This document shows positions 1 to 20,126 of a stretch of DNA of 64,000 nucleotides, piece by piece (the first letter of the stretch is position 1; each line of letters starts with the position of its first letter). The position numbers and the translations under genes were made by a program. The notes beneath the pieces are model-generated. The model saw only the letters and a program-made list of their open reading frames with translations, had not been told where the DNA came from and ran no database searches. Source of the stretch: Catenulispora sp. GP43 (GTDB lineage Bacteria > Actinomycetota > Actinomycetes > Streptomycetales > Catenulisporaceae); contig NZ_JBGCCT010000012.1 in the NCBI RefSeq assembly GCF_041260665.1, positions 62,001 to 126,000 of the forward strand, given 5' to 3'.

Positions 1-4653
<4,653 letters not shown>

Positions 4654-4683
4654 GTGACCGGACCTTTCGAAGGCTGCGGATGC

Positions 4684-9996
<5,313 letters not shown>

Positions 9997-10011
9997 GCGC
10001 GTGCCCTTCCG

Positions 10012-13000
10012 TCAGACCCTGGGCGGTTCGGAGAACTGCCGGTCGATGTACGCGAAGATCTCCTCATCGGTGGCCTCGGCGGCCGGATCCAGGACCGCGT
10101 CGGCCGGAGCCGGCGCGGCGGCCTGCTCGCCGGAGCCGGAGCCGGTCGCCGGGCCCAGCCGGTCCAGGCCGCTGCGCAGCAGGGCGACGAGCTTGGTGCG
10201 GGTGGCCTCGTCGGTCCCCGGCAGCGCGGCCTGCATCTGTTCCAGCGCCTCGCGCAGCGCGTCCTCCGGCGCGGCCTGGGCCGGGGCGAGCTCGGTGTGC
10301 AGGAACGCGGCCAGTGCGGCGACCGTCGGATGGTCGAAGGCCATGGACGCCGGCATCCGCAGACCGGTCTCGGCGTCGACCCGGTTGCGCAGCTCGACGG
10401 CGGTCAGCGAGTCGAAGCCGAGTTCGGTGAAGGCGCGGTCGGCGTCCACGGCGTCGGCGGAGGCGTGGCCGAGGACCGCGGCGGCGTGCGCCCGGACCAG
10501 GCCGGCCAGCAGCTTGACGCCGTCAGCCTGGGACAGGCCGGCGAGGCGCGACGTCAACGTGTTCTGCGATCCGGTGACGGCACCGGCCGGAGCCGAGGCG
10601 GTAGCCGCGGTCCGGTTGGCAGCGGCGGCGGTCGGAGCCGAAACACGGCGAGCGGTGGTGCGGACCAGGCCCTCGAAGACCTCGGGGATCGCGCCGCCGC
10701 CGTCGACGCGGGCCCGCAACGCTGCCAGGTCCCAGCGGGCCGCGACGGTCAGCGACGCGTCGGAGCTCAGGGCACTGTCGAAGAACGCGAGCCCCTGATC
10801 CGTGGGCAGCGTCGCGACGCCAGTACGGGCCAGGCGGGCCAGATCGGCGTCGGTGAGAGCACCGGTCATGCCGGTGTGGTCGGCCCACAGGCCCCACACG
10901 ATGGACACCGCAGGTCGGCGCTGGCGCCGGCGCGCGGCGGCAAGGGCGTCCAGGAAGGCGTTGGCCGCCGCGTAGTTGCCCTGCCCCGCGGTGCCTACGG
11001 TTCCGGCGACCGAGGAGAAGAGCACGAACAGCGCGTTCGGCGCGGTCTTTTCGGTGAGCTCGTGCAAGTGCCAGGCGCCACCTGCCTTGGCGGCCAGCGC
11101 CTCGTCGAGGTGGGCCGTGGACAGTGCGGCGACCGGGGCGTCGTCCAGGACGCCGGCGGTGTGCACGACACAGGCCAGTGGCTGGTCGGCGGGGATCGCA
11201 TCCAGCAGCGCGGCGACGGCGTGGCGGGAGGAGACATCGCAGGCTGCGATGGTCACCGACGCACCGAGGGCGGTCAGCTCGGATTCCAGCTCGGCGGCGC
11301 CCGGGGCGTCGGCACCGCGCCGTGAGGCGAGGAGCAGGTGCCGCACGCCATGCGACTCGACCAGGCGGCGAGCCACGAGAGCGCCGAGGCCGCCGGTGCC
11401 GCCGGTGATGAGGACGGTCCCGGTGGTGAGATCGATCGTTGCTTCGGATGGGTCGGTGCGGACCAGGCGCGGGGTGCTCACCACGCCATCACGGACCTTC
11501 AGCTGGGTGCGACCGGTAGCCAGAGCTGCGAGGGCCAGCTTCCAGGTCCGCTCATCGGTATCGGCGACATCCACGATCGCGAAGCGCCCGGGATGCTCAG
11601 TCTGTGCCGAGCGCACCAGACCCCACAGTGGCGCGGCGGCCAGACCGTCGTCGGTCCCGTCAAGGGCGCCCGAGGTCGTGAAGACCAGCCGGCTGGCGGC
11701 GAACCGCTCGTCGGCGACCCAGCCCTGGATCAGGTCCAGGACCTGGTACAGCCCCTCGTGCACCGAGTACGGGAGATCGAAGGGATCCACGTCCGGCCGA
11801 TAGGACACGAACACCGTCTCAGGGACCTGACCCGCCGTCATGTCCGGCAGCGAGGGCAGGTCGTAGCTGAGCGTCGCCTCGGCGCCGAGCCCGGCCAGCA
11901 CGGCACGCAGCTCGTCGGCGGCGGCGTCGGCGCCGACAACCGCGACCCGCTGCCCGGCCAGCTCGGACTCCGACACCGTCAGCTCGTTCCACGCCACGGC
12001 GTACGAGGCCGGGCCGCTCGCGGTCTGGCGGCGCGGCATCCGGCGCAGCGTCAGCTCCTCGACGCCGAGGACCGGCTGTCCGGCGCCGTCGAAGGCGACC
12101 AGCGAGTACCGGTCGGAGCCCAGCTCGGCGACCCGGACGCTCAGCGCCTCGGCGCCCCGCGCCGCCACCCGCACCCCGGCGAACGCGAACGGCAGCAGCA
12201 GCATGTCGTCGTCGCCGACGCTGTCGCGGACCAGCGGATGCAGGACCGCGTCGAGCAGCGCCGGATGCACCATGAACCGTCCGGCATCGGCGCGGACCGC
12301 TTCAGGGAGCGCGACATCGATGAAGCGCGTGCCCTCGGCCGTGACGACGCGCGACAGGCCCTGGAATGAGGGTCCGTATTCGTAGCCGCGGTCGACGAGC
12401 CAGTCGTAGATGCCCTCGAGGTCGGTCTCGGCGGCATCGGCAGCCCGGCCCTCCCAGGACGCCGCCGGCGGCTCGGCAGCGGTATCCGTATCGGCGAGCA
12501 GGGTGGCCGTGGCGTTGCGCGTCCACTCGTCCTCGTCGCCGGCGCGCCGCGAATAGACGCCGAGGGTCCGGCGGCCGCGTTCGTCGGCGTCGCCGACCGT
12601 CAGCTGAATGTCCACCGCTTCGCCGTCGCTCAGCACCACCGGCGCCTGAAGCATCAGCTCGTCGATCCCGCCGCTGCCCGCCACGTCGGCGGCCTGAAGC
12701 GCCAGCTCCACGAAGGCCGTGCCGGGAAGCAGGACGTCGCCGTCCACGGCGTGGTCGGCGAGCCACGGCGTCGCGGCCGTCGAGAGCCGTCCGGCCAGCA
12801 CCAGTCCGTCGCCCTCGGCCAGGCGCACCGTGGCGTCGATGAGCGGGTGTCCGGCCGGCGGCCGGGTCGGCGAGCCGCCGACCCAGAAACGCCGGCGTTC
12901 AAAGGGATACGTCGGCAGCACGACCTGGTGCGACGCCGTCCCCAGCACCGCGCGCCAGTCCACCGGAGCGCCCGCGACGTAGGCCTGTGCGGCCGCCAGC

Positions 13001-16000
13001 AGGAACCGCCGCGGACCGCCGTCGTCGCGGCGCAGAGTCCCGAACGCGTCCCCGGCCATGCCGGCCGCGCGGAGCGTGTCCTGCACGTTGCCGATCAGCA
13101 CCGGGTGCGGGCTGGACTCGACGAACAGCGGCGTGCCGTCCCAGTCGGCGAACTGCCGGATGGCCTGTTCGAACTGGACGGGGTTGCGCAGGCCGAGGTA
13201 CCAGTACTCGGCGGTCAGCGCGTCGGCGGTCACGAACCGGCCCTCGGCCGAGGAGCAGAACGCCACGCCGGTCGCGCGCGACTCGACACCGGCCAGCGCG
13301 GCGAGCAGATCCTCGCGCAGCGCCTCGATGTGCGGGGTGTGCGCGGCGTAGTCGATCGCCACGCGCCGGGCCCGCACATCGGCTCCGAGCGCGGCGGCGA
13401 ACTCCTCGCAGGCGTCCGGATCCCCGCCGACCACGGTGCTGGCGGGGCCGCTGAGGATCGCGACCCACAGCCGGTCCTGCCACGGCTGAAGCAGCTCCCG
13501 AACCCGGTCGGCGGGCAGCGGCACGGCCAGCAGCGCGCCGGTCCCGGTCAGCTTCATCAGGGCTTTGCTGCGCAGCGCCACGATCCGCGCGGCATCGGGC
13601 AGGTCGAGCGCCCCGGCCACGCACGCGGCGGTGATCTCGCCCTGAGAATGGCCGATGACGGCGGCGGGTTCGACCCCGGCCGACCGCCAGAGCGCGGCCA
13701 GCGAGACCATGACCGCGAACAGCGCCGGCTGGATGACGTCGGAGCCTTCGAGCGCGGGCGCCCCGTCCCGGCCCGCCAGGACGTCGGCGACCGACCATCC
13801 GGTGTAGGGGGCCAGGGCGGCATCGCAGCGCTCGAAGGCGGCTCGGAAGCCGGCGTGCCAGGCCGACAGTTCGCGGGCCATCCCGGCCCACTGCGAGCCC
13901 TGGCCGGGGAAGACGAACACCGGCCGGACGTCGGCGGATGCCGTGCCCTGGACCGCTGCCGGATGCGGACGGCCCTCGGCGAGGGCGGCCAGCGCGGCGA
14001 GCAGTTCCTCGCGGTCCTGCGCGACGACCACGGCTCGGTGTTCCATCACGGTCCGCAGGGCCAGGGTCGGACCGGCTGCGGCGAGATCGGCGGCGGAGGC
14101 GTCGACGGCGAAGGTGCGCAGCCGCGTGCACTGAGCACGGAGCGCCGAGGCAGTGCGCGCGGAGAAGACCCAGACGAGCGGAATCGCTGTGGCCGTCCCG
14201 GATTCGGGAGCCGACGCGCCGGCCATGTCGGCCTCGACAAGAGCCGGCGCCCGCTCGATGATCACATGCGCGTTGGTGCCGCTGATCCCGAACGAGGACA
14301 CCGCCGCGCGCGCCGTGTGCTGAGCAGGCAGCTCAACCGGCTCCGTCAGCAGCCTGATGGTCCCCGGACTCCAGTCCACATGCGCGGTCGGCTGGTCGGC
14401 GTGCAGGGTACGCGGCAGCACCCCGTGCCGCAGCGCCTCGATCATCTTGATGACGCCCGCGGCTCCGGCGGCGGCCTGGGTGTGGCCGATGTTGGTCTTC
14501 ACCGATCCCAGCCACAGCGGCCGGCCGGCGTCCCGGTCCGCTCCGTACGCGGCGAGCAGCGCCTCGGCCTCGATCGGGTCACCGAGACGGGTTCCGGTGC
14601 CGTGTGCCTCGACGGCGTCCACGTCCGCGGCGGCCAGTCCGGCGTCGGCGAGCGCGGCGCGGATCACCCGCTCCTGCGCCGGGCCGCTCGGGGCGGTGAG
14701 CCCGTTGCTGCGGCCGTCCTGGTTCACCGCCGAGCCGCGCAGCACCGCGAGCACCGGGTGCCCGGCGCGCCGCGCGTCCGACAGCCGCTCCAGCAGCAGC
14801 ACGCCGGCGCCCTCGGCCCAGCCGGTGCCGTCGGCGTCGGCGGAGAAGGCCTTGCAGCGGCCGTCCCGGGCCAGCCCGCCCTGGCGGCTGAACTCGACGA
14901 ACATCCCGGCGGTGGCCATCACGGTGACGCCGCCGGCCAGGGCCATGTCGCACTCGCCCCGGCGCAGCGCCTGCGCGGCCAGGTGCATCGCGACCAGCGA
15001 GGAGGAGCACGCGGTGTCGATGGTCAGCGCGGGTCCGATGAGCCCGAGGCTGTAAGCGATCCGGCCGGACACCACGCTCAGCGCGCTTCCGGTCAGCAAG
15101 TGTCCGTCCGTGCCGGCGCTGGGCTGGTGCAGCCGGGGCCCGTAGTCCGGGGCCATCGCGCCGACGAAGACGCCGGTGCGGCTGCCGCGCAGCGTGTCGG
15201 CGTCCAGTCCGGCGCGCTCGGCCGCCTCCCAGCAGACCTCGAGCATGAGGCGCTGCTGCGGGTCCATGGCCGCGGCCTCGCGCGGGCTGATGCCGAAGAA
15301 CGCCGTGTCGAACTTGTCCGCGTCGCGCAGGAAGCCGCCGCGGCGGGTGGAGCTGGTCCCTGACGCCTCCTCGCCCTCGGCGAACAAGGCCTCGAAGTCC
15401 CAGCCGCGATCGGCCGGGAAGTCGGACACCGCTTCGCCGCCGGCGGCCACCAGGTTCCACAGGTCCTCCGGCGAGGCGATGCCGCCGGGGTAGCGGCAGC
15501 CCATGCCGACGACGACCACCGGATCGGCGTCCTCGACGGCGCCTCGGGCACCGGCGTCGGAGCGCTCGTCAGTACCTTGCGACAGCGTCCACATCCGGTC
15601 CGCGAGCTGGTCGGGACTGGGGTAGTCGAACAGCACGCCGGTCGGCAGCGCCAGCCCGGTCGCGGCGCGCAGCCGGTTGCGCAGCTGCACCGAGGCCGCG
15701 GAGTCCACGCCGAGTTCCTTGAACCGCCAGTCGGGCCGGACGGCGGAGGCGTCGCTGTGGCCGAGGACGTCCGCCGTCGTCGCGACGACGAGATTTCGCA
15801 GGGCTCGACGATCGCCGAAGCCGCTCGGTGTCGCGCCGGAAGTCTCGGCAGCCGGCGCCACCGAACGCGGCGCGGCGGATACCGGGGCCGTGGCAGCGCC
15901 CTCCGCGATCCAGTACCGCTGACGCTGGAAGGCGTAGGTCGGCAGCTCGGCCAGCTGGTTCGGCCGCACGTCCACCGCACCGGCCCAGTCCACCGGAGCC

Positions 16001-18513
16001 CCGGCGACGTAGGCCTCGGCCAGCGCCTGCCGGAACCGGTCGGGGCCGCCGACGTTGCGCTGCAACGTCCCGACCACCGCGGCGGTCCGCTCGGCGGCCT
16101 CGACCGTCTCCTCGAGCGCGCCGGTCAGCACCGGATGCGCACTGCACTCGACGAACAGCGCCGCGCCGGCTTCGAGCGCGTGGCGTGCGGCGTCGGCGAA
16201 GCGCACCGGCAGACGCAGGTTGCGGTACCAGTACTCGGCGTCGAGCTCGGCGGTGTCGATCGGCTCGCCGGTGACGCAGGACACGAACTCGGTCGCGCAG
16301 GAGCGCGGGCTGACCGGGGCCAGCACCTCCAGCAGCTCCTCGCGGATCGCCTCGACAGCCTCGGAGTGCGAGGCGTAGTCGACCGGGACCAGCTTCGCGC
16401 GGTGGCCGGCGTCCTCGAACTCGGCCTGCAACGCCTCCAACACCCCGACCGGCCCGGACACCACCACCGAGCGCGGCCCGTTGACCGCGGCGACGGTGGC
16501 CTCAGGTCCCAGGCCCGCGCGCACCACGTCCAGCGGCGCGGCGACGGACAGCATCCCGCCGGCGCCGGCAAACCGGGTTATCGCTTTGCTGCGCAGGGCG
16601 ACGACGCGCGCGCCGTCGGCCAGCGACAGGGCGCCGACGACCGTGGCCGCGGCGATCTCGCCCTGCGAGTGGCCGATCACCGCATCGGGCCGCACGCCGC
16701 GCGAACACCACAGCTCGGCCAGCGCCACCATCACGGCCCACAGCGCGGGCTGGACGACGTCCACCCGGTCGAAGCCGGGGGCGCCCGGAACGTCCCGCAA
16801 CACGTCAGTGAGGCTGTAGTCGACGAAGGGGCTCAGGGCCGCCTCGCAGTCGGCGATCCGCGCGGCGAACACCGGCTCGGCGTCTAGCAAACCGACGGCC
16901 ATGCCGAGCCACTGTGAGCCCTGGCCGGGGAAGACGAACGCGTGCTTGCCCTGGACTGCGGTGCCCAGGGTGACCGAGCCGTCCGGCATGCCGTCGGCAA
17001 CGGATGTCAGAGCTTTGACGCGCTCCTCGCGTGCGGCGGTGCCGGCGGCGTCGATGACCGCGCGGTACTCGAACCGGCTGCGGGTCCGCAGCAGAGCCAG
17101 TGCCGGGTCGGGCCCGTCGGCGGCGGCCGAGGCTACGGCCGAGGCGAGGGTGGCGGCCTGAGCGCGCAAGGCTTCCGGCGACCGTGCGGAGAGCACCCAC
17201 GGCAGGCCATCAGGGTCCTCAATCGGCTGTGTCGCCTCGTTCGGGGCGGCGCCGAGGACCAGGTGGCAGTTCGTGCCGCCCATGCCGACCGAGCTGACGC
17301 CCGCCAGCGCCACCCCATCGGGCGCCGGCCAAGGCGTCGTCTCCCGCACCACCGCCAGGCGCAGCGCTTCCAGCGGGATGTCAGGGTTCGGAGTCTGGTA
17401 GTGCAGGCTGGCCGGCAGCTCACGGTGGTGCAGGCTGAGCACCACCTTGACCAGCCCGGCGATCCCCGCCGCGCCCTCCAGGTGCCCGATGTTCGTCTTC
17501 ACCGAGCCGACCAGCAACGGCCGGTCCGCAGGGCGGTGCGCACCCCCCAGGGCAGCACCGAGCGCGGCGGCCTCGACCGGGTCGCCGACGCGGGTGCCGG
17601 TGCCGTGCAGTTCGACGTACTGCACGTCGCCCGGCCGCACCCCGGCCTCGCGGCACGCCGCCTGCACCACGTCGCGCTGGGCCTCGGCACGCGGCACAGT
17701 AAGCCCCTCGCCGCCGCCGTCGTTGTTGACCGCGCCGCCGAGGATGACGGCCAGCACCGGATCGCCGTCGCGGCGGGCGGCGGCCAGCGGCTTGAGGACC
17801 ACGACCGCCCCGCCCTCGCCGCGGACGTAGCCGTCGGCGGCGGCGTCGAAGACCCGGCATCGGCCGGTCGGCGACAGCGCGCCGAACCCGGCGATCACGG
17901 CCGTGGTCTCGGCCAGCAGGTTCAGGTTCACGCCGCCGGCCAGCGCCACCGTCGACTCGCCCGCGGCGAGGCTCTGACACGCCTGGCGCACGGCGAGCAG
18001 CGAGGAGGACTGGCCGGCGTCCAGCGTCAGGCTCGGGCCGCGCAGCTGGAGCACGTAGGAGACGCGGTTGGCGATCATCGCGCGGTGCGCGCCGGTGTAG
18101 GTGTGGGCGCTGTGGGCGGCGGGGTCGGTGCGGCCGGCCAGGACCGCGTAGTCGGAGGCGATCGCGCCGAAAAACACACCGACCGGGGCGCCGGCCAGCT
18201 CGCCGGGCACCAGCCGGGCGTGCTCCAGCGCCTCCCAGGCCAGCTCCAGGGCCAGCCGCTGCTGCGGGTCCATGGCCGCGGCCTCGTGCGGGGAGATCCC
18301 GAAGAAGGCGGCGTCGAAGCGGTCCACGCCCTCGACGAAGCCGCCGAAGCGGAAGTCCGGCAGCACCGCGCCCGGCCAGCGCTCCTCGGGCGCCTCGATC
18401 ACCGCGTCGCCGCCGGCGCGCAGCAGCCGCCACAGCGCGGCCGGTCCGTCCGCGCCGGGCAGCCGGCACGCCAGGCCGATCACGGCGACCGGTTCCACAA
18501 CCACATCTGCCAT
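10012..18513 (-). CDS. Type I modular PKS: KSQ-AT-ACP loading module plus KS-AT-DH-KR-ACP
   Basis: This 2833-residue protein begins the assembly line. The first KS has Gln in place of the active Cys (DAGQSSS, Gln about residue 168, codon 18010-18012), the hallmark of decarboxylating KSQ loading domains. Its AT has GHSQGE and YASH (16366-16377), so methylmalonyl would be loaded and decarboxylated to propionyl on the ACP (GVDSA, Ser about 938). The second KS has a normal Cys (about 1169), an AT with YAAH (13339-13350), close to the methylmalonyl type, an active-looking DH (HAVDGDVLLP, DAVLH), an LDD-type KR and an ACP (GFDSL, Ser about 2702). The C-terminus carries DEEIFAYID. The frame is open up to 18639, but I chose the ATG at 18513 because AAGGTGG sits 7 bp upstream and the KS starts at once after it. 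Confidence 0.95.
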   Translation of the reverse strand: MADVVVEPVAVIGLACRLPGADGPAALWRLLRAGGDAVIEAPEERWPGAVLPDFRFGGFVEGVDRFDAAFFGISPHEAAAMDPQQRLALELAWEALEHARLVPGELAGAPVGVFFGAIASDYAVLAGRTDPAAHSAHTYTGAHRAMIANRVSYVLQLRGPSLTLDAGQSSSLLAVRQACQSLAAGESTVALAGGVNLNLLAETTAVIAGFGALSPTGRCRVFDAAADGYVRGEGGAVVVLKPLAAARRDGDPVLAVILGGAVNNDGGGEGLTVPRAEAQRDVVQAACREAGVRPGDVQYVELHGTGTRVGDPVEAAALGAALGGAHRPADRPLLVGSVKTNIGHLEGAAGIAGLVKVVLSLHHRELPASLHYQTPNPDIPLEALRLAVVRETTPWPAPDGVALAGVSSVGMGGTNCHLVLGAAPNEATQPIEDPDGLPWVLSARSPEALRAQAATLASAVASAAADGPDPALALLRTRSRFEYRAVIDAAGTAAREERVKALTSVADGMPDGSVTLGTAVQGKHAFVFPGQGSQWLGMAVGLLDAEPVFAARIADCEAALSPFVDYSLTDVLRDVPGAPGFDRVDVVQPALWAVMVALAELWCSRGVRPDAVIGHSQGEIAAATVVGALSLADGARVVALRSKAITRFAGAGGMLSVAAPLDVVRAGLGPEATVAAVNGPRSVVVSGPVGVLEALQAEFEDAGHRAKLVPVDYASHSEAVEAIREELLEVLAPVSPRSCATEFVSCVTGEPIDTAELDAEYWYRNLRLPVRFADAARHALEAGAALFVECSAHPVLTGALEETVEAAERTAAVVGTLQRNVGGPDRFRQALAEAYVAGAPVDWAGAVDVRPNQLAELPTYAFQRQRYWIAEGAATAPVSAAPRSVAPAAETSGATPSGFGDRRALRNLVVATTADVLGHSDASAVRPDWRFKELGVDSAASVQLRNRLRAATGLALPTGVLFDYPSPDQLADRMWTLSQGTDERSDAGARGAVEDADPVVVVGMGCRYPGGIASPEDLWNLVAAGGEAVSDFPADRGWDFEALFAEGEEASGTSSTRRGGFLRDADKFDTAFFGISPREAAAMDPQQRLMLEVCWEAAERAGLDADTLRGSRTGVFVGAMAPDYGPRLHQPSAGTDGHLLTGSALSVVSGRIAYSLGLIGPALTIDTACSSSLVAMHLAAQALRRGECDMALAGGVTVMATAGMFVEFSRQGGLARDGRCKAFSADADGTGWAEGAGVLLLERLSDARRAGHPVLAVLRGSAVNQDGRSNGLTAPSGPAQERVIRAALADAGLAAADVDAVEAHGTGTRLGDPIEAEALLAAYGADRDAGRPLWLGSVKTNIGHTQAAAGAAGVIKMIEALRHGVLPRTLHADQPTAHVDWSPGTIRLLTEPVELPAQHTARAAVSSFGISGTNAHVIIERAPALVEADMAGASAPESGTATAIPLVWVFSARTASALRAQCTRLRTFAVDASAADLAAAGPTLALRTVMEHRAVVVAQDREELLAALAALAEGRPHPAAVQGTASADVRPVFVFPGQGSQWAGMARELSAWHAGFRAAFERCDAALAPYTGWSVADVLAGRDGAPALEGSDVIQPALFAVMVSLAALWRSAGVEPAAVIGHSQGEITAACVAGALDLPDAARIVALRSKALMKLTGTGALLAVPLPADRVRELLQPWQDRLWVAILSGPASTVVGGDPDACEEFAAALGADVRARRVAIDYAAHTPHIEALREDLLAALAGVESRATGVAFCSSAEGRFVTADALTAEYWYLGLRNPVQFEQAIRQFADWDGTPLFVESSPHPVLIGNVQDTLRAAGMAGDAFGTLRRDDGGPRRFLLAAAQAYVAGAPVDWRAVLGTASHQVVLPTYPFERRRFWVGGSPTRPPAGHPLIDATVRLAEGDGLVLAGRLSTAATPWLADHAVDGDVLLPGTAFVELALQAADVAGSGGIDELMLQAPVVLSDGEAVDIQLTVGDADERGRRTLGVYSRRAGDEDEWTRNATATLLADTDTAAEPPAASWEGRAADAAETDLEGIYDWLVDRGYEYGPSFQGLSRVVTAEGTRFIDVALPEAVRADAGRFMVHPALLDAVLHPLVRDSVGDDDMLLLPFAFAGVRVAARGAEALSVRVAELGSDRYSLVAFDGAGQPVLGVEELTLRRMPRRQTASGPASYAVAWNELTVSESELAGQRVAVVGADAAADELRAVLAGLGAEATLSYDLPSLPDMTAGQVPETVFVSYRPDVDPFDLPYSVHEGLYQVLDLIQGWVADERFAASRLVFTTSGALDGTDDGLAAAPLWGLVRSAQTEHPGRFAIVDVADTDERTWKLALAALATGRTQLKVRDGVVSTPRLVRTDPSEATIDLTTGTVLITGGTGGLGALVARRLVESHGVRHLLLASRRGADAPGAAELESELTALGASVTIAACDVSSRHAVAALLDAIPADQPLACVVHTAGVLDDAPVAALSTAHLDEALAAKAGGAWHLHELTEKTAPNALFVLFSSVAGTVGTAGQGNYAAANAFLDALAAARRRQRRPAVSIVWGLWADHTGMTGALTDADLARLARTGVATLPTDQGLAFFDSALSSDASLTVAARWDLAALRARVDGGGAIPEVFEGLVRTTARRVSAPTAAAANRTAATASAPAGAVTGSQNTLTSRLAGLSQADGVKLLAGLVRAHAAAVLGHASADAVDADRAFTELGFDSLTAVELRNRVDAETGLRMPASMAFDHPTVAALAAFLHTELAPAQAAPEDALREALEQMQAALPGTDEATRTKLVALLRSGLDRLGPATGSGSGEQAAAPAPADAVLDPAAEATDEEIFAYIDRQFSEPPRV

Positions 18514-18728
18514 GCCCACGCCACCTTGGGGGAGGAATCGCGATTCGCCCTCCCGAAAAGGCCGGGGAATGGCCGCGGCACAATCGCCGGTCCGGGAGTT
18601 CCGAGAACGAGGATCAATTGGCGACGGGTTCGCAGTCAACGAATACCGGGCCCGGCGGCGATGGCAACTAACGGCCGCCGCATTGTGCCATCGTCATCAC
18701 CTTGCGATCCTCGTCCGGCCTTGGGGCA
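18514..18728. promoter_or_regulatory. Divergent promoter region between PKS operon and condensation-protein gene
   Basis: This is 215 bp of non-coding sequence between two divergent starts and must hold promoters for the PKS genes (leftward) and the condensation protein (rightward). The octamer GGCACAAT occurs at 18577-18584 and inverted as ATTGTGCC at 18682-18689, about 64 and 40 bp from the two start codons; a shorter ATGGCA/TGCCAT pair lies at 18661-18666 and 18686-18691. I see no convincing -35/-10 pair. The repeat could be a regulator site but this is inference. Confidence 0.4.
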
Positions 18729-20126
18729 ATGGGCCCTATGCCGAACACCGTCGCGCCCACGCCGCTCAGCCACGGCCAGCTCTACAGCTGGCGCGAGGTG
18801 GAGTCCTACCCGCCGCCGTGGCGGGCCGAGGCGAACCTGTCGGCGACCTGGGATCTGCGGGGCCTGACACCGGAGCGGCTCGCGGCGGCCCTGCGCCGGC
18901 TGGTCGAGCTGCACGAGCCTTTGCGCACCAGCTACTCGGTCGGCCCGGACGGCGTCCCGGCGCAGCACGTGTACTCCCTGGACGACGACGGCCCCTGCGG
19001 CCTGGACGCGGCCACCGGGCTGCCACGCGCGATCGGGACCGCCGACCGGCGGATCACCGACTTCGCCGACCCGATCCGCACCACCGAGACCCTGGCCGGG
19101 CAGGCGATCCCGATGACCGGCGGCCCCTGCTGGCGCGGGTCGCTGGTGACCACCGACGGCGCCCCGATGTTCGTCTCGCTGGCGTTCTCGCACCTGATCC
19201 TGGACGTCTGGTCGATGATCGAGCTGGAACGGCGCTTCCGGATCCTGGCCGAGGACCCCGAGGCCGGTCTGGACGCCGGGGCGTCGCAACGGGATCTGTC
19301 AGCGGCTCAGCATGCTGAAAAATGGCAGACCAGGCAGGCGGCGGCGGAGAAGTACTGGCGCGGCGTGCTCGCCGAGGCGCCGGCCCGCTTCCGGCTCCGG
19401 CAGGCCCTGCCGACGCTGACCACCGGCCAGACCAAGCCGCGCGTGCAGGCCGTCCTGCACTCGCACCGGCTGACCGCACTGGCCGCCGAGGCGGCGCGGC
19501 AGCACGCGGTCACCGTGCCGGCCGTGCTGCTCGCGATGGTCACCGCGGCACTCGCGGAGCACCTCGGCACCGAGGGCACCGTCATCAGCCTGATGTCGAA
19601 CAACCGGTTCGCACCGGACCACCGGCATGTGGTCGGCACGCTGAACCAGCTCATCCCGATCTCGCTGCCGGTGGACCGGGCCGGGACGCTGGCCGAGCAC
19701 GTGAAGCGGACGCACTGGGCCAGCGCGAAGGCGTACCGGTACTCCTGTTACGACGTCGACCGGATCGCCGCGCAGACCGAGGGATCCGCTGACGGCTGGT
19801 ACAACCGGCTGTTCCCGGCCTGGTTCAACTACCTGCCGTTCGACGACCGGATCGCCGATCCGGCGGAGTACGCCCCGGCCGAGCTGGTCTGGACGGAGCA
19901 GCCGCGCGAGTACGGTCAGCCGTTCGACGTGCGAGTCACGGCGCAGGACGGCCGCACCAGCATCCAGCTGCGCACCGACCCCGAGGTCGTGGACGCCGGA
20001 GCGCTGACTGGGATCCTGCGCACCATCGCGTTCGGCGTCCAGCGTGCGGTGTCGGCGCCGGAGAGCGGACTCAAGGAGCTGTGGACGCCCGCTGACCCCG
20101 ACCCGGCGCTGTTTCCCGCTGTCTAA
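18729..20126 (+). CDS. Free-standing NRPS-type condensation-domain protein
   Basis: The roughly 465-residue protein consists of one condensation domain (C superfamily of acyl-transferring enzymes that form amides or esters between carrier-bound substrates). In place of HHxxxDG it has SHLILDV (His about 155, Asp about 159), keeping the catalytic second His and the structural Asp but with Val for Gly. A typical C-terminal half follows, including the conserved N and Q pattern near SNNRF and LNQLIP. No adenylation or carrier domain is attached. The start is uncertain: ATG at 18729 or 18738, or TTG at 18702. It is divergent from the PKS operon and its stop overlaps that of the convergent AraC gene. 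It may couple an aminoacyl-ACP to the polyketide; the substrate is unknown. Confidence 0.85.
   Translation: MGPMPNTVAPTPLSHGQLYSWREVESYPPPWRAEANLSATWDLRGLTPERLAAALRRLVELHEPLRTSYSVGPDGVPAQHVYSLDDDGPCGLDAATGLPRAIGTADRRITDFADPIRTTETLAGQAIPMTGGPCWRGSLVTTDGAPMFVSLAFSHLILDVWSMIELERRFRILAEDPEAGLDAGASQRDLSAAQHAEKWQTRQAAAEKYWRGVLAEAPARFRLRQALPTLTTGQTKPRVQAVLHSHRLTALAAEAARQHAVTVPAVLLAMVTAALAEHLGTEGTVISLMSNNRFAPDHRHVVGTLNQLIPISLPVDRAGTLAEHVKRTHWASAKAYRYSCYDVDRIAAQTEGSADGWYNRLFPAWFNYLPFDDRIADPAEYAPAELVWTEQPREYGQPFDVRVTAQDGRTSIQLRTDPEVVDAGALTGILRTIAFGVQRAVSAPESGLKELWTPADPDPALFPAV

Noticed and set aside
12751-15363. Long plus-strand frame (870 codons) opposite the first PKS gene
   Set aside because: Same codon-bias shadow; Gly/Arg/Gln/His-rich composition without any domain.
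18514-18639. N-terminal extension of the first PKS protein
   Set aside because: The sequence has no domain, and ATG 18513 with AAGGTGG directly precedes the KS.
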